In this document: piece after piece, positions 49,186 to 57,300 of the stretch
Layout of the letters: each line of letters opens with the position of its first letter
How positions within the stretch are numbered: position 1 is the first letter of the stretch
From: Streptomyces sp. Y2F8-2
GTDB lineage: Bacteria; Actinomycetota; Actinomycetes; Streptomycetales; Streptomycetaceae
NCBI RefSeq assembly: GCF_014905555.1
Contig: NZ_BNGS01000007.1
Coordinates: forward strand, 310,001 to 374,000
Length of the DNA stretch: 64,000 nt
Reading direction: 5' to 3'
Notes under the pieces: model-generated
What the model was told of the DNA's origin: nothing
What the model saw: only the letters and a program-made list of their open reading frames with translations
Databases searched by the model: none
Program-made: the position numbers and the translations under genes

Positions 49186-49946
49186 CGGCCGGCCTCCCAC
49201 TTCTGCTGGATGTGGTTCATGCTCGTCAGCCAGCGGTCCGGGTCGGTGGCGCGCGCCTGGTAGTAGGCGGCGGCCTCGGGGTGCGGCAGGATCAGGAACC
49301 GGTCCTCCTCGATGCCCTTGAACAGGGCGTCGGCGACGTCCTCGGGGTCGATCGCGGTCGGTGCCAGCACCAGGTCGCCTGCGCTGCCGGAGGCGGTCAG
49401 CATGTCGGTGCGGACGCCCTGGGGGCAGATCGCGTGGACCTTCAGGCCGCGGTGGCGGTACGTCAGGGACAGCCACTCGGCGAAGGCGTACGCGCCGTGC
49501 TTGGTGACGCTGTAGGGGGCGGCGCCGATCATGGTGAGCAGTCCGGCGGCGGAGACCGTCGAGACGAACCGGCCGGCGCCGCGCTCCAGCCAGGCCGGCA
49601 GGAGTTCTCGGGCGGCGCGGACGTGGGCCATCACGTTCACGTCCCAGGCCCGCGCCCAGACCTCCTCGTCGGCGGCCTCGGTGCCGCCGGAGGCGAGGCC
49701 CGCGTTGGCGCAGTAGACGTCGATGGTGCCGCCGAGGGCGTCCCGCGCCTCGGACACGATCGCGGACGCGTCGCCCGGGACGGCGATGCCGCCGATCCCG
49801 TCGGCCACGGCCTTGGCCTTCTCGGCGTCCAGGTCGTTGACGACGACCCGGGCCCCCTCTGCGGCGAAGCGGCGGGCCAGCGCGGCCCCGATGCCTCCTC
49901 CCGCCCCGGTGACGACCACTCCCGCACCCTGTACGGCTTCCACCAT
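49182..49946 (-). CDS. short-chain dehydrogenase/reductase
   Basis: A 254-residue classical SDR. Cofactor motif TGAGGGIGAALA is at about residues 13-24, NAG at about 86, catalytic Ser in STVSAAG (about 133) and YSVTKHG with Tyr/Lys (about 146-152). ATG at 49946 has AAGGAGA upstream. First gene of the minus-strand operon and translationally coupled to FadD, so a 3-hydroxyacyl or similar dehydrogenase role in acyl-CoA metabolism is likely; the exact substrate is unknown. Confidence 0.85.
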   Translation of the reverse strand: MVEAVQGAGVVVTGAGGGIGAALARRFAAEGARVVVNDLDAEKAKAVADGIGGIAVPGDASAIVSEARDALGGTIDVYCANAGLASGGTEAADEEVWARAWDVNVMAHVRAARELLPAWLERGAGRFVSTVSAAGLLTMIGAAPYSVTKHGAYAFAEWLSLTYRHRGLKVHAICPQGVRTDMLTASGSAGDLVLAPTAIDPEDVADALFKGIEEDRFLILPHPEAAAYYQARATDPDRWLTSMNHIQQKWEAGR

Positions 49947-50004
49947 CGGTCTCCTTCGACGCGACACGCACCGGCTCTGCTGCCGTCGGCTCTGCACGGC
50001 GGCC

Positions 50005-50026
50005 AGACTAACCAGTCGGTATGTAA
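50005..50026. promoter_or_regulatory. TetR operator 2 (upstream of SDR-FadD-TetR operon)
   Basis: Minus-strand TTACATACCGACTGGT (50011-50026) continues into TAGT, an imperfect palindrome. It matches operator 1 at 15 positions with one C/T change. It lies 65 bp before the SDR start and 70 bp before the divergent muramidase gene, which might also be affected. Confidence 0.68.
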
Positions 50027-50095
50027 CGAGGGAAGAGGCTGCTTCGCCAGCCATTACGCGGGCATGACAGTTCCATCGAGCAGGGAGGTCATCGC

Positions 50096-51325
50096 ATGAG
50101 GCTGTCCAGACGAGGGCTGCTCGCCGCCACCACGGCGGCGACCGTGCCGTTCCCCGCAGCGTCCCGGGCCGGCGGCAGGCGGCTGCGCACCGGTTTCGAA
50201 CGGCTGGCGGCGGACGGCTACGCGCCGCTGGCGGGCCGCCGGGTCGGCATCGTGACCAATCCCACGGGTGTGACGAGGGACGTGCGCCACATCGTGGACG
50301 TGATGCACGCCGACCCCCGGGTGGACCTGGCCGCGGTCTTCGGCCCCGAGCACGGCTTCCGCGGCACCGCCCAGGCCGGCGGATCGGAGGGCCGCCACGA
50401 CGACCCGGCGACCGGGCTCCCCGTATACGACACGTACCTGAAGAGCGGCCGGCCGCTCGCCGACATCTTCACCGCGTCCGGTGTGGACACCGTCGTCTTC
50501 GACATCCAGGACGTGGGCGCCCGCTTCTACACCTACATCTGGACGCTTTACGACTGCATGGAGGCCGCCGCGCTCGCCGGCAAGCGGTTCATGGTCCTCG
50601 ACCGGCCGAACCCGGTGACCGGACGCGCCGCCCTCGGCCCGGTGCTGCACAGGGAGTTCGCGACCTTCGTCGGCCGGCAGCCGATCGCACAGGCGCACGG
50701 GATGACGGTCGCGGAGCTGGCGCGGCTGTTCAACGGGGAGTTCCTGACCACGCCCGTCCCGCTCGACACCGTGCCGATGACCGGCTGGAGGCGGTCCGAC
50801 TTCTACGACGCCTCCGGGCTGCCCTGGGTGCCGCCGAGCCCCAACATGCCGACACCCGACACGGCGCTGGTCTACTCGGGGACGTGCCTGTTCGAAGGCA
50901 CGAACCTGTCCGAGGGACGCGGCACCACCCGCCCCTTCGAACTCCTCGGCGCGGAGGGCGTCGACGGCCGGTGGGCAGCGGAAGCGGAGCGACTGGGACT
51001 GCCGGGCGTGCACTTCAGGGAGGCGTACTTCGCGCCCGCCTTCTCCAAGTTCCAGGGGAAGACGATCGGTGGAGTGCAGATCCATGTGTACGACCGGGCC
51101 GCCTACGACCCCGTCCGCACCGGGATCGCGCTGCTCGTGACCGCCAAGAAGGTGTGGAGCGGTTTCGCCTGGCGCTCCGACGACTGGATCGACAAGCTCA
51201 CGGGCTCCGCGCGGGTGCGCACGATGATCGACGCCGGCGCCACGGCCGACGAGGTGGTGGCCGCGTGGCAGGACGAGCTGGCCGCCTTCCGGCGGATCCG
51301 GAGGGAGTACCTGCTGTACGGATGA
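50096..51325 (+). CDS. exo-beta-N-acetylmuramidase NamZ-like protein (DUF1343, GH171)
   Basis: A 409-residue exported protein. The first 25 residues are a twin-arginine-type leader (SRRGLLAATTAATV). The mature part has DUF1343 hallmarks: VGIVTNPTGV, FGPEHGFRG (about residues 79-87), DIQDVGARFYTYIWTL, LDRPNPV (about 170) and SPNMPTPDTALVYSGTCLFEGTNLSEGRGT around 247-276. The Bacillus member NamZ removes terminal MurNAc from peptidoglycan fragments, so a cell-wall recycling or scavenging role is likely. ATG at 50096 with GGGAGG eight bases upstream; divergent from the SDR operon. Confidence 0.85.
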   Translation: MRLSRRGLLAATTAATVPFPAASRAGGRRLRTGFERLAADGYAPLAGRRVGIVTNPTGVTRDVRHIVDVMHADPRVDLAAVFGPEHGFRGTAQAGGSEGRHDDPATGLPVYDTYLKSGRPLADIFTASGVDTVVFDIQDVGARFYTYIWTLYDCMEAAALAGKRFMVLDRPNPVTGRAALGPVLHREFATFVGRQPIAQAHGMTVAELARLFNGEFLTTPVPLDTVPMTGWRRSDFYDASGLPWVPPSPNMPTPDTALVYSGTCLFEGTNLSEGRGTTRPFELLGAEGVDGRWAAEAERLGLPGVHFREAYFAPAFSKFQGKTIGGVQIHVYDRAAYDPVRTGIALLVTAKKVWSGFAWRSDDWIDKLTGSARVRTMIDAGATADEVVAAWQDELAAFRRIRREYLLYG

Positions 51326-51412
51326 GCGTGACGTATGGCCAATCGCGCCCGCCCGCAGGACGATGCGCGCACTGCGCGCAGCGCGCTCGACCTCGGGGCA
51401 AGGGGGCTCGTC

Positions 51413-52756
51413 ATGGCGGTACCGGCAGTGAGTGTGAGTCCCTACTGGGAGCTGACCTTCGACGCGGACGGCGACGTCGACGGGCCGGAACGGAACCGGC
51501 TGCTCGCGGAGGTGACGCGGCGGGGAGTACGCGACCTGCTGGTCTGCGCGCACGGCTGGAACAACCAGCGCTCCGGCGCCACCCGGCTCTACAGCAGCTT
51601 CTTCGCGCCGGTGCCCTTGATCGCGCCCAGGGCCCGCCTCGGGTACGTGGGCGTGATCTGGCCGTCGATGATGTTCGCGGACGAGCCGATCCCCCATTTC
51701 CCGCCGTCGGTCGCGGCCGAGGTGCCGGCCGCTCCGCTGCTGGACAAGGACAGCCGCCACGCGCTGCACGAGGTGTTCCCCGGCCGTGCGACCGTGGTGG
51801 AGCAGCTCTCACGGCTGCTGGAGCAGCACCCGGACGACGGTGCCTCGCTGGAGGAGTTCGGGCGGCTGGTACGACTGCTGGTGGAGGTGCGGCCGCAGGG
51901 GCCGCAGGCCGCGTTCGCCGCGGACACCCTGGCGCAGGGGGCGCCCGAGGACGGGCCCGGGATGCTGACCGGGGACACGGCCGAGGTGTGCCGGAGCTTC
52001 GCGCGGGCGCTGGAGCAGGTCCAGTCGGCCGGCGGGCAGTCCCCGGAAGGGTTCTCGTTCACGCCGAAGGGGGTGTGGGACGGGGCGCGCGAGTTGCTCA
52101 GACAGGCCACGTACTACGCGATGAAGCGGCGCGCGGGGACGGTCGGCGAGCGGGGGCTCGGGCAGGTGGTCGGGCAGCTGGCGCAGGCGGCGCCGGGGGT
52201 GCGGGTGCACCTGGTCGGGCACAGTTTCGGAGGGCGGCTGGTGTCGTTCGCGCTGCGCGGGCTGCCGGAGGGCGTGCGCACGGTGAAGTCGGTGACGCTG
52301 TTGCAGGGGGCCTTCTCGCACTACGCCTTCGCGGCCCGGCTGCCGGAGGACCCGCATACGAGCGGGGTGCTGGACGGGCAGCAGAACCGGGTCGACGGTC
52401 CCCTGGTGTGCTGCTACTCCCACTTCGACTCGGCGCTCGGCACGCTCTACCCGCTGGCGTCCCGCATGGCGGACGACGACCGGTCGCTGACCGGGGACTT
52501 CACGGCGGACTTCGACATCGGCCGGCTCCTCGGCCCCCGGTGGGGCGCGATGGGGCACGACGGGATCCAGGCGGTGGACGGCACGCGCAGCCTGACGCTC
52601 GCCGACGCGCTCGGCGGCGGACTGCCGGCGTCCGGCTGCGTCAACGTCGACGCCTGCGCGGTGGTCTGCCACGGCGGTCCGCCGTCGGGCGCGCACAGCG
52701 ACATCGTGCATCCGGAGCTGGCCCGGGTGGTGCTGGCGGCGGGCCGGGTGGGCTGA
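51413..52756 (+). CDS. lipase-like alpha/beta hydrolase, uncharacterised
   Basis: A 447-residue soluble protein with DLLVCAHGWNNQRS near the N-terminus (oxyanion-type HG), and the nucleophile elbow GHSFGG in HLVGHSFGGRLVSFA (about residues 266-280). FDSALGTLYPLAS and the C-terminal HSDIVHPEL could supply Asp and His. The family resembles uncharacterised Streptomyces proteins of the DUF900/PGAP1-like kind. ATG at 51413 with AAGGGGG six bases upstream. Substrate unknown. It converges on the acylase gene 26 bp away. Confidence 0.7.
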   Translation: MAVPAVSVSPYWELTFDADGDVDGPERNRLLAEVTRRGVRDLLVCAHGWNNQRSGATRLYSSFFAPVPLIAPRARLGYVGVIWPSMMFADEPIPHFPPSVAAEVPAAPLLDKDSRHALHEVFPGRATVVEQLSRLLEQHPDDGASLEEFGRLVRLLVEVRPQGPQAAFAADTLAQGAPEDGPGMLTGDTAEVCRSFARALEQVQSAGGQSPEGFSFTPKGVWDGARELLRQATYYAMKRRAGTVGERGLGQVVGQLAQAAPGVRVHLVGHSFGGRLVSFALRGLPEGVRTVKSVTLLQGAFSHYAFAARLPEDPHTSGVLDGQQNRVDGPLVCCYSHFDSALGTLYPLASRMADDDRSLTGDFTADFDIGRLLGPRWGAMGHDGIQAVDGTRSLTLADALGGGLPASGCVNVDACAVVCHGGPPSGAHSDIVHPELARVVLAAGRVG

Positions 52757-52782
52757 CCCGCCGCCGCACGTCACCTCCCGGC

Positions 52783-55584
52783 CTACCGGTGCGAGGTGTA
52801 TTCGACCACCTGCTGGAACGTCGGCCGGTTCTGCCAGCTGATCCTGCCGTGCTTGATGCCGCCCAGGGTGCGCTGGACGATCGAGTCGGCGCACCACTGG
52901 TCACCGGCGGAGCACTGGTCGTCGCCCGGGTAGACCTGGGACGCGGTCATGCCCGCCGCCTGCTTCAGCGTGCTGATCAAGGTGTCCCGGCAGGCGCTCA
53001 GGCTGCCGCCGCCGCAGTACTTCTGCGCGAGCGGGCCCTGCACCGATTCCCCGAGGACCGCCCGGATGTCCTTGTCGACATAGCTCCACCAGCCGTACTG
53101 GAAGGAGCTTCCGGCGTGCGAGCCGGTCGGGCCGTGCGCGGCCGACGGGGACTCGTCGATCGGCAGGTTGTCGCCGAAGGCGGTGTACAGGTCGCTGCCG
53201 AGACCCGGCTGGAACTCGGCCTTCACCAGCAGCGGCCACCAGGCGTCCAGGATGCGGATGGCGTCGGCGTCGGCGTACGTCTTGGAGCCCGCCGAGGTCT
53301 CCGTGCGCTTGGCGCCCGCCGTCACCCAGGCCTGCAGCTTGCTGACCGCCGCCGCGGCCGTGGGGTCCGTCACCGTACTGCTGTTGACGACCTTCAGCAG
53401 CTTCGGCAGCACGTCCTCGGCGCGCAGATCCGCGAGAGCCGCGTCCGCCATCGCCTTCGCCAGCGACGACCTGGTCACCCCGCCGGCCGCGATCAGCTTC
53501 CTCACCCGGTCCTCGAGCAGGTTGCCGCGGTGGACCGAGCCCTCACCCCAGGGAGCGGCCGTGTAGTCCCTGGCCTGCTTGTTGTTCCAGGAGATGTAGT
53601 AGTCCTGGTCGACGGAGTTGGGGTGCTGGGACGGCAGGGTGTAGTCGGCCGTGTTGGTCGCCGGGTCCCAGTTGCGCCACTCGTACGCCGCCTGCGCCCA
53701 TACGGGGAACTCGGCGTCGACACCGCTCGCCCGCACCGGGTTGTCGCCGCTGTTGTAGTACGCGGTGTGCTGGGAGTCGGCGTAGAACCAGTTGAAGGTG
53801 TAGTTGATGTGCTGGACCGCGCTCTGGAAGTCCTTCGGGCCCTTGACGTAGTCGGGATCGTTCAGCATCTGGAAGCCGATGATCGAGTCGGCCTCGTGCA
53901 GGTAGGACGAGCGCAGGGTGGTGTAGGCGACCTTCTTGCCGCCGACCGTGGCGCGGTACTCCACGGGCCCGTACTTGGTGCGCCACACGCGCATGGTGTA
54001 GGAGCCGGCCGGGGTCGAGTCGGCGGTCGTGGGTGACCAGGAGTTCTTCTGCTCGACCTTGTCCATGGCGGTGCAGGTGCCGTGGTACAGGTAGTGGTAG
54101 TCGTCCTGGCACAGCTCGACCGCGTAGGTGTCGATGATGTCCTGGCCGGAGGTGGTCGCGCTCCACGAGTAGTCCTGGCCGCGGCCGAGCTCGACGTACA
54201 TGCTCAGGCCCGCGAAGGATGCGCCGCGGGCGCTGATGCCGGGCCCCTGGATCTCCTGGAGCATGAGGAGCTGGGGCGCGAAGTAGCCGGTCTGCGGGCC
54301 GAAGACGGCGATGGGGTGGCCGCTCGCGGTGTACCTGCCGCTCACGACGAGGGCGTTGGACATGCCGCGTTTGGCGGAGGTGAGGGCGGTGGTGGCCGCG
54401 GTCTTCGAGGCGCTGGTCGCGCTCGAGGTCGCCGCGCTGCCGGTGCGGTCGTAGACGAGCGGTTCCTGGGTCACCGAGCCCGTCTCGGGCAGCGCCTCGC
54501 CCTGGGGGCTCGACGGCCTGGTCGCGTAGGGGAAGCTCTCGCCGTCGTGGACGGTGAGGACGGCCTCGGGGTCGTTGCGCTCGCGGAAGGACTCCCAGAC
54601 CTTGGTGCCCTCCTCCACGCCGTACTTGGACTGGGCGGCCAGCAGCGAGATCGCGTTGTTGACCTCGCCGCCCCCGCCGGAGCCGAACAGCGCGCCGATG
54701 ACGGAGGCGAGCGCCACCAGGTCGGTGACCTTGAAGTGCTCGATGGTGCCGGCGTTGGTGATGGAGTCCTTGTGGCCGGTCAGGACGTACTCGCCGGGGA
54801 AGTAGCGGCCGGAGTCGGAGGCGTCGATGTAGGCGTTGACGCCGGCCAGGTAGGCGTTCACGTCGGCGAGGGCCTGCTTTCCGCGGTCGCCGGCGGCTGC
54901 CACCGCGTTGTCGATCTGGGCCTGCAGATCGGCCTCCGTGTAGGGCGCGTTGCGCCAGAACTCCTGCTCGAGGCCCTGGTTGGCGGCGGCGCCGCCCGCG
55001 AAGGAGGTGAGCTGTCCGCGGCCCACGTGCCGGAAGACGTCCATCAGCCACAGCCGGTCCTCAGCCGCGGCATACCCGGCGCCGAACTCCGTGCCGTACC
55101 TGGTGGTACCGGTGATGTGCGGGACACCCGTCTTCTTGTCGCGGACGATCGTCACGTCACCGCGGCCGGCGGGCTTCTCGGTGGAGGCGACTTGGTCGGA
55201 CGGGACGCCGAACGAGGCGTCGTTGAAGAAGTTGTTGATCTTCGCGTCGGTGAGGGTGGAGTAGCCGGTGGCCAGGTTGGCGTAGGGGCCGAGCTGGTCC
55301 TCGGCGTGGGCGGGTTGGGTGCCGAAGGCCTGGTTGAGCAGGATCTGGGCGAGGGTGGCGTTGCCGTTCTCGCCGGGCGGGAGGATGTCCGAACACCGGC
55401 CGCCGCAGTAGTCGTTCGAGGCGGCCGCCTCCGCGGCGCCCGTGGCCGCCTGGGCGGTGGCCGCGGCGGCCGGGGACAAAAGGCCCGCGATGAGCACGCA
55501 TATCGACGCGGTCTTGAGGAACTTGGGGGTTCTGCGAGGAGTTCTCAGTCTGTCGAGGGCGGTGCGTGGGGTGCGCCGTGGCAT
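52783..55584 (-). CDS. secreted penicillin-acylase-family amidase
   Basis: A 933-residue Ntn hydrolase. A Sec-type signal peptide spans about residues 21-47. The alpha-chain region carries DVTIVRDKKTGVPHITGTTRYGTEFGAGYAAAEDRLW (key Gly/Asp-Arg positions). The autocatalytic cleavage and nucleophile site is Gly407-Met408-Ser409 in KRGMSNALVVSG, the SNAL segment being characteristic of the beta-chain N-terminus. YFAPQLLMLQEI is the acyl-pocket segment. Members cleave side-chain amides such as penicillins, aculeacin or acyl-homoserine lactones. The usual size is about 800, so extra domains are present. ATG at 55584 has GGAGGAG upstream. Confidence 0.87.
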   Translation of the reverse strand: MPRRTPRTALDRLRTPRRTPKFLKTASICVLIAGLLSPAAAATAQAATGAAEAAASNDYCGGRCSDILPPGENGNATLAQILLNQAFGTQPAHAEDQLGPYANLATGYSTLTDAKINNFFNDASFGVPSDQVASTEKPAGRGDVTIVRDKKTGVPHITGTTRYGTEFGAGYAAAEDRLWLMDVFRHVGRGQLTSFAGGAAANQGLEQEFWRNAPYTEADLQAQIDNAVAAAGDRGKQALADVNAYLAGVNAYIDASDSGRYFPGEYVLTGHKDSITNAGTIEHFKVTDLVALASVIGALFGSGGGGEVNNAISLLAAQSKYGVEEGTKVWESFRERNDPEAVLTVHDGESFPYATRPSSPQGEALPETGSVTQEPLVYDRTGSAATSSATSASKTAATTALTSAKRGMSNALVVSGRYTASGHPIAVFGPQTGYFAPQLLMLQEIQGPGISARGASFAGLSMYVELGRGQDYSWSATTSGQDIIDTYAVELCQDDYHYLYHGTCTAMDKVEQKNSWSPTTADSTPAGSYTMRVWRTKYGPVEYRATVGGKKVAYTTLRSSYLHEADSIIGFQMLNDPDYVKGPKDFQSAVQHINYTFNWFYADSQHTAYYNSGDNPVRASGVDAEFPVWAQAAYEWRNWDPATNTADYTLPSQHPNSVDQDYYISWNNKQARDYTAAPWGEGSVHRGNLLEDRVRKLIAAGGVTRSSLAKAMADAALADLRAEDVLPKLLKVVNSSTVTDPTAAAAVSKLQAWVTAGAKRTETSAGSKTYADADAIRILDAWWPLLVKAEFQPGLGSDLYTAFGDNLPIDESPSAAHGPTGSHAGSSFQYGWWSYVDKDIRAVLGESVQGPLAQKYCGGGSLSACRDTLISTLKQAAGMTASQVYPGDDQCSAGDQWCADSIVQRTLGGIKHGRISWQNRPTFQQVVEYTSHR

Positions 55585-55602
55585 GGCAGCTCCTCCCGAC
55601 GA

Positions 55603-55644
55603 TGGGGGTCCCCCTGCTCGAGCGAAGCCGAGAGCTCGGGGGAG
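55603..55644 (+). repeat. GGGGGTCCCCC-core palindromic repeat, copy A
   Basis: A 42-bp block begins TGGGGGTCCCCC, continues with GCTCGAGCGAAGCCGAGAGC and ends CTCGGGGGAG, folding into one long hairpin. It lies 19 bp upstream of the acylase start codon, so on the minus-strand mRNA it could form a leader structure. Confidence 0.75.
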
Positions 55645-55847
55645 TGGGCGGGCGGACGTTACCGCCGGTATCCCCGCGATTGAAGATGAACATGCGTCAG
55701 TTTTTCAACCGTCCGGCAAGTGCTTTTGGAGGTCATCGGAAATCCGATGGAGCCGAATCGCGTGTCGATACGTCTATTCGGCGACGTCCCCAGGACGACG
55801 CCGAAGTGACCGAAGTACAGGTGCAGTTGTGACGGAGGTGCAGGGCG

Positions 55848-56450
55848 ATGGCCGGTTTCCGGAGTCTGGCGAGACAGGTCCGTGATCCGAGGTGCGATCT
55901 GGCACTACGGCGCTACTCACTGCGCAAGTGCCTGGAGAAGTTCGCCCCCTACGGGCACAGGGCGACCTGGGACCACCTGTGCTCCCGGGCCGGGTTCGGG
56001 CCCGAGGACCGCTCCCCCGATCCGGCGCGGCTCGTGGCCGCACTGGAGGAACTGGAGGAGGCCCGGTCCGTGTGGCTCGCCTACGAGGCCGAGTTCACGG
56101 AGCGCCGCAGGAAGGAGAAGCACGACGGGCTGCGCCGGCCGGGGAGTGTGGACGACTGGCACCGGCTGACGTGGGGCGGTTTCGGGGTCGCGTGGTGCGA
56201 CGACCCGCGGGTCCACCCTCATGAACCGCTGGCGGAGGTGCTGCGCCGGCTCATCGCCGCACTGGAGCGCGAGCCGGGCTCGTCGTGTCCGGTGTGCGCC
56301 GGTGAGCGCCTCACGTGGAGATACGACCTGGCCCATGAGCCGTCGTCGGGCCCGGTCTGCACGGACTGCGGCATCCTGGTGCCGTCTCACGTGCTGACAC
56401 CCGGGACCCTGGCACGGACCAGGCGCGCGCGGCTGCTCGTGTCGGCCTAG
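55848..56450 (+). CDS. hypothetical protein with C-terminal zinc ribbon
   Basis: A 200-residue protein that I do not recognise. The first 130 residues are basic and helical, with a RYSLRKCLEKFAPYGHRATWDHLCSRAG segment and a VDDWHRLTWGGFGVAWCDDPR region. The last 60 contain CPVC (about residue 150) and CTDCG (about 175), a likely zinc ribbon. ATG at 55848 follows GGAGG and AGGG. It is transcribed alone, followed by a terminator hairpin at 56463-56490. A DNA- or RNA-binding role would suit the ribbon but is not shown. Confidence 0.65.
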   Translation: MAGFRSLARQVRDPRCDLALRRYSLRKCLEKFAPYGHRATWDHLCSRAGFGPEDRSPDPARLVAALEELEEARSVWLAYEAEFTERRRKEKHDGLRRPGSVDDWHRLTWGGFGVAWCDDPRVHPHEPLAEVLRRLIAALEREPGSSCPVCAGERLTWRYDLAHEPSSGPVCTDCGILVPSHVLTPGTLARTRRARLLVSA

Positions 56451-56462
56451 GGACCGGATCGT

Positions 56463-56490
56463 GGGGGTGCGCCGGGGATGCCGCACCCCC
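56463..56490 (+). terminator. terminator after the zinc-ribbon protein gene
   Basis: A 9-bp stem GGGGGTGCG/CGCACCCCC (56463-56471 with 56482-56490) closes a ten-base loop and is followed by GTTGT. It begins 13 bp after the stop. Confidence 0.6.
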
Positions 56491-56564
56491 GTTGTCAGCG
56501 GCTCCTGACCCACCGGGACAGGGCGCAGAGGTGAGCCGCGGGCCGACGGGTGCCCTGTGCCGGG

Positions 56565-56712
56565 GTGAGCCGGGAGGACGTGCGCAGCCCGGCGTCTGCG
56601 GGGCGCCTCCCCCAGCTCGTCGAACAGGGCGTGGCCCCGGCGCCCACCCGTGCAGCCCTGGGGTCCCCCAGGCCGTCAGGGCTCTGGGGGAGACACGACT
56701 GCCCGCAGGGCG
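56565..56712 (+). repeat. about 150-bp GC-rich palindromic repeat, copy E
   Basis: Homologous by eye to the minus-strand block at about 11262-11407, with CCTCCCCCAGCTCGTCGAA, CCCACCCGTGC, TGGGGTCCCCC, GGGCTCTGGGGGAG and GCCCGCAG in the same order. It lies between convergent genes, immediately next to the soxR stop. End points are approximate. Confidence 0.7.
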
Positions 56713-56720
56713 GCGGGGGG

Positions 56721-57185
56721 CTACCGCTTGCGGCGTTCCACCAGCAGGCGGGAGCCTGACTGCCGTTCGCCGAACACATCGTCCGGGTTGGACAGCACGC
56801 ACGTCTCCAGAGAGAGGCACCCGCAGCCGATGCAGTCGGTCAGGTGGTCCCGCAGGCGGCTCAGCTGCTTGATGCGTTCGTCCAGTTCGGAGCGCCAGGC
56901 CGCGGAGAGGCGGGCCCAGTCCTCGCGGGTGGGTGTGCGCTCCTCCGGTAGCTGCCCCAGCGCGTCGCGGATCGTGGCCAGCGGGATGCCCACCCGTTGC
57001 GCCGCCCGTACGAAGGCGACCCTGCGCAGTGCGTCCCGGGAGTAGCGGCGCTGGTTGCCCGCGGTGCGGCGACTGCTGATCAGACCCTTGGACTCGTAGA
57101 AGTGCAGGGCGGAGACGGCGGCGCCGCTGCGGGCGGACAACTGGCCGACGGTCAGCTCGTGGATCTTCTCCGGGATCTGGGGCAC
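56721..57185 (-). CDS. soxR: redox-sensitive transcriptional activator SoxR
   Basis: A 154-residue MerR-family regulator. The helix-turn-helix is LTVGQLSARSGAAVSALHFYE (about residues 11-31), a coiled coil spans about 85-115, and the [2Fe-2S] cluster motif CIGCGC...C has cysteines at 118, 121, 123 and 129, nearly the same positions as in E. coli. Length is normal. In Streptomyces SoxR senses redox-cycling antibiotics such as actinorhodin and activates efflux and detoxification genes; the S. coelicolor orthologue is SCO1697 as I recall. GTG at 57185. It is divergent from the maoC-like gene. Confidence 0.93.
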   Translation of the reverse strand: MPQIPEKIHELTVGQLSARSGAAVSALHFYESKGLISSRRTAGNQRRYSRDALRRVAFVRAAQRVGIPLATIRDALGQLPEERTPTREDWARLSAAWRSELDERIKQLSRLRDHLTDCIGCGCLSLETCVLSNPDDVFGERQSGSRLLVERRKR

Positions 57186-57250
57186 CTTCCAGAGCCTACC
57201 CACCGCGGCACAGGCGTCGTCCGTTGACACCGGTGCCGCACCCGACCATG

Positions 57251-57266
57251 CTAAGCAGTTGCTTAG
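57251..57266. promoter_or_regulatory. soxR-maoC intergenic operator palindrome
   Basis: CTAAGCAGTTGCTTAG has perfect 7-bp arms around GT. It lies 35 bp before the maoC-like start and 66 bp before soxR. A matching half-site GCTAAGCG occurs near 58463-58470 upstream of the TetR gene 57783-58409, so that TetR is the likelier binder; SoxR is the alternative. Confidence 0.5.
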
Positions 57267-57300
57267 ACATCGTGATTTCGTGACGCGAGAGGCCGGGAAC

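Noticed and set aside
50884..54036. 1050-codon plus-strand frame across the muramidase, lipase and acylase genes
   Set aside because: Runs through parts of three real genes in the wrong frame or strand; biased composition of a shadow.
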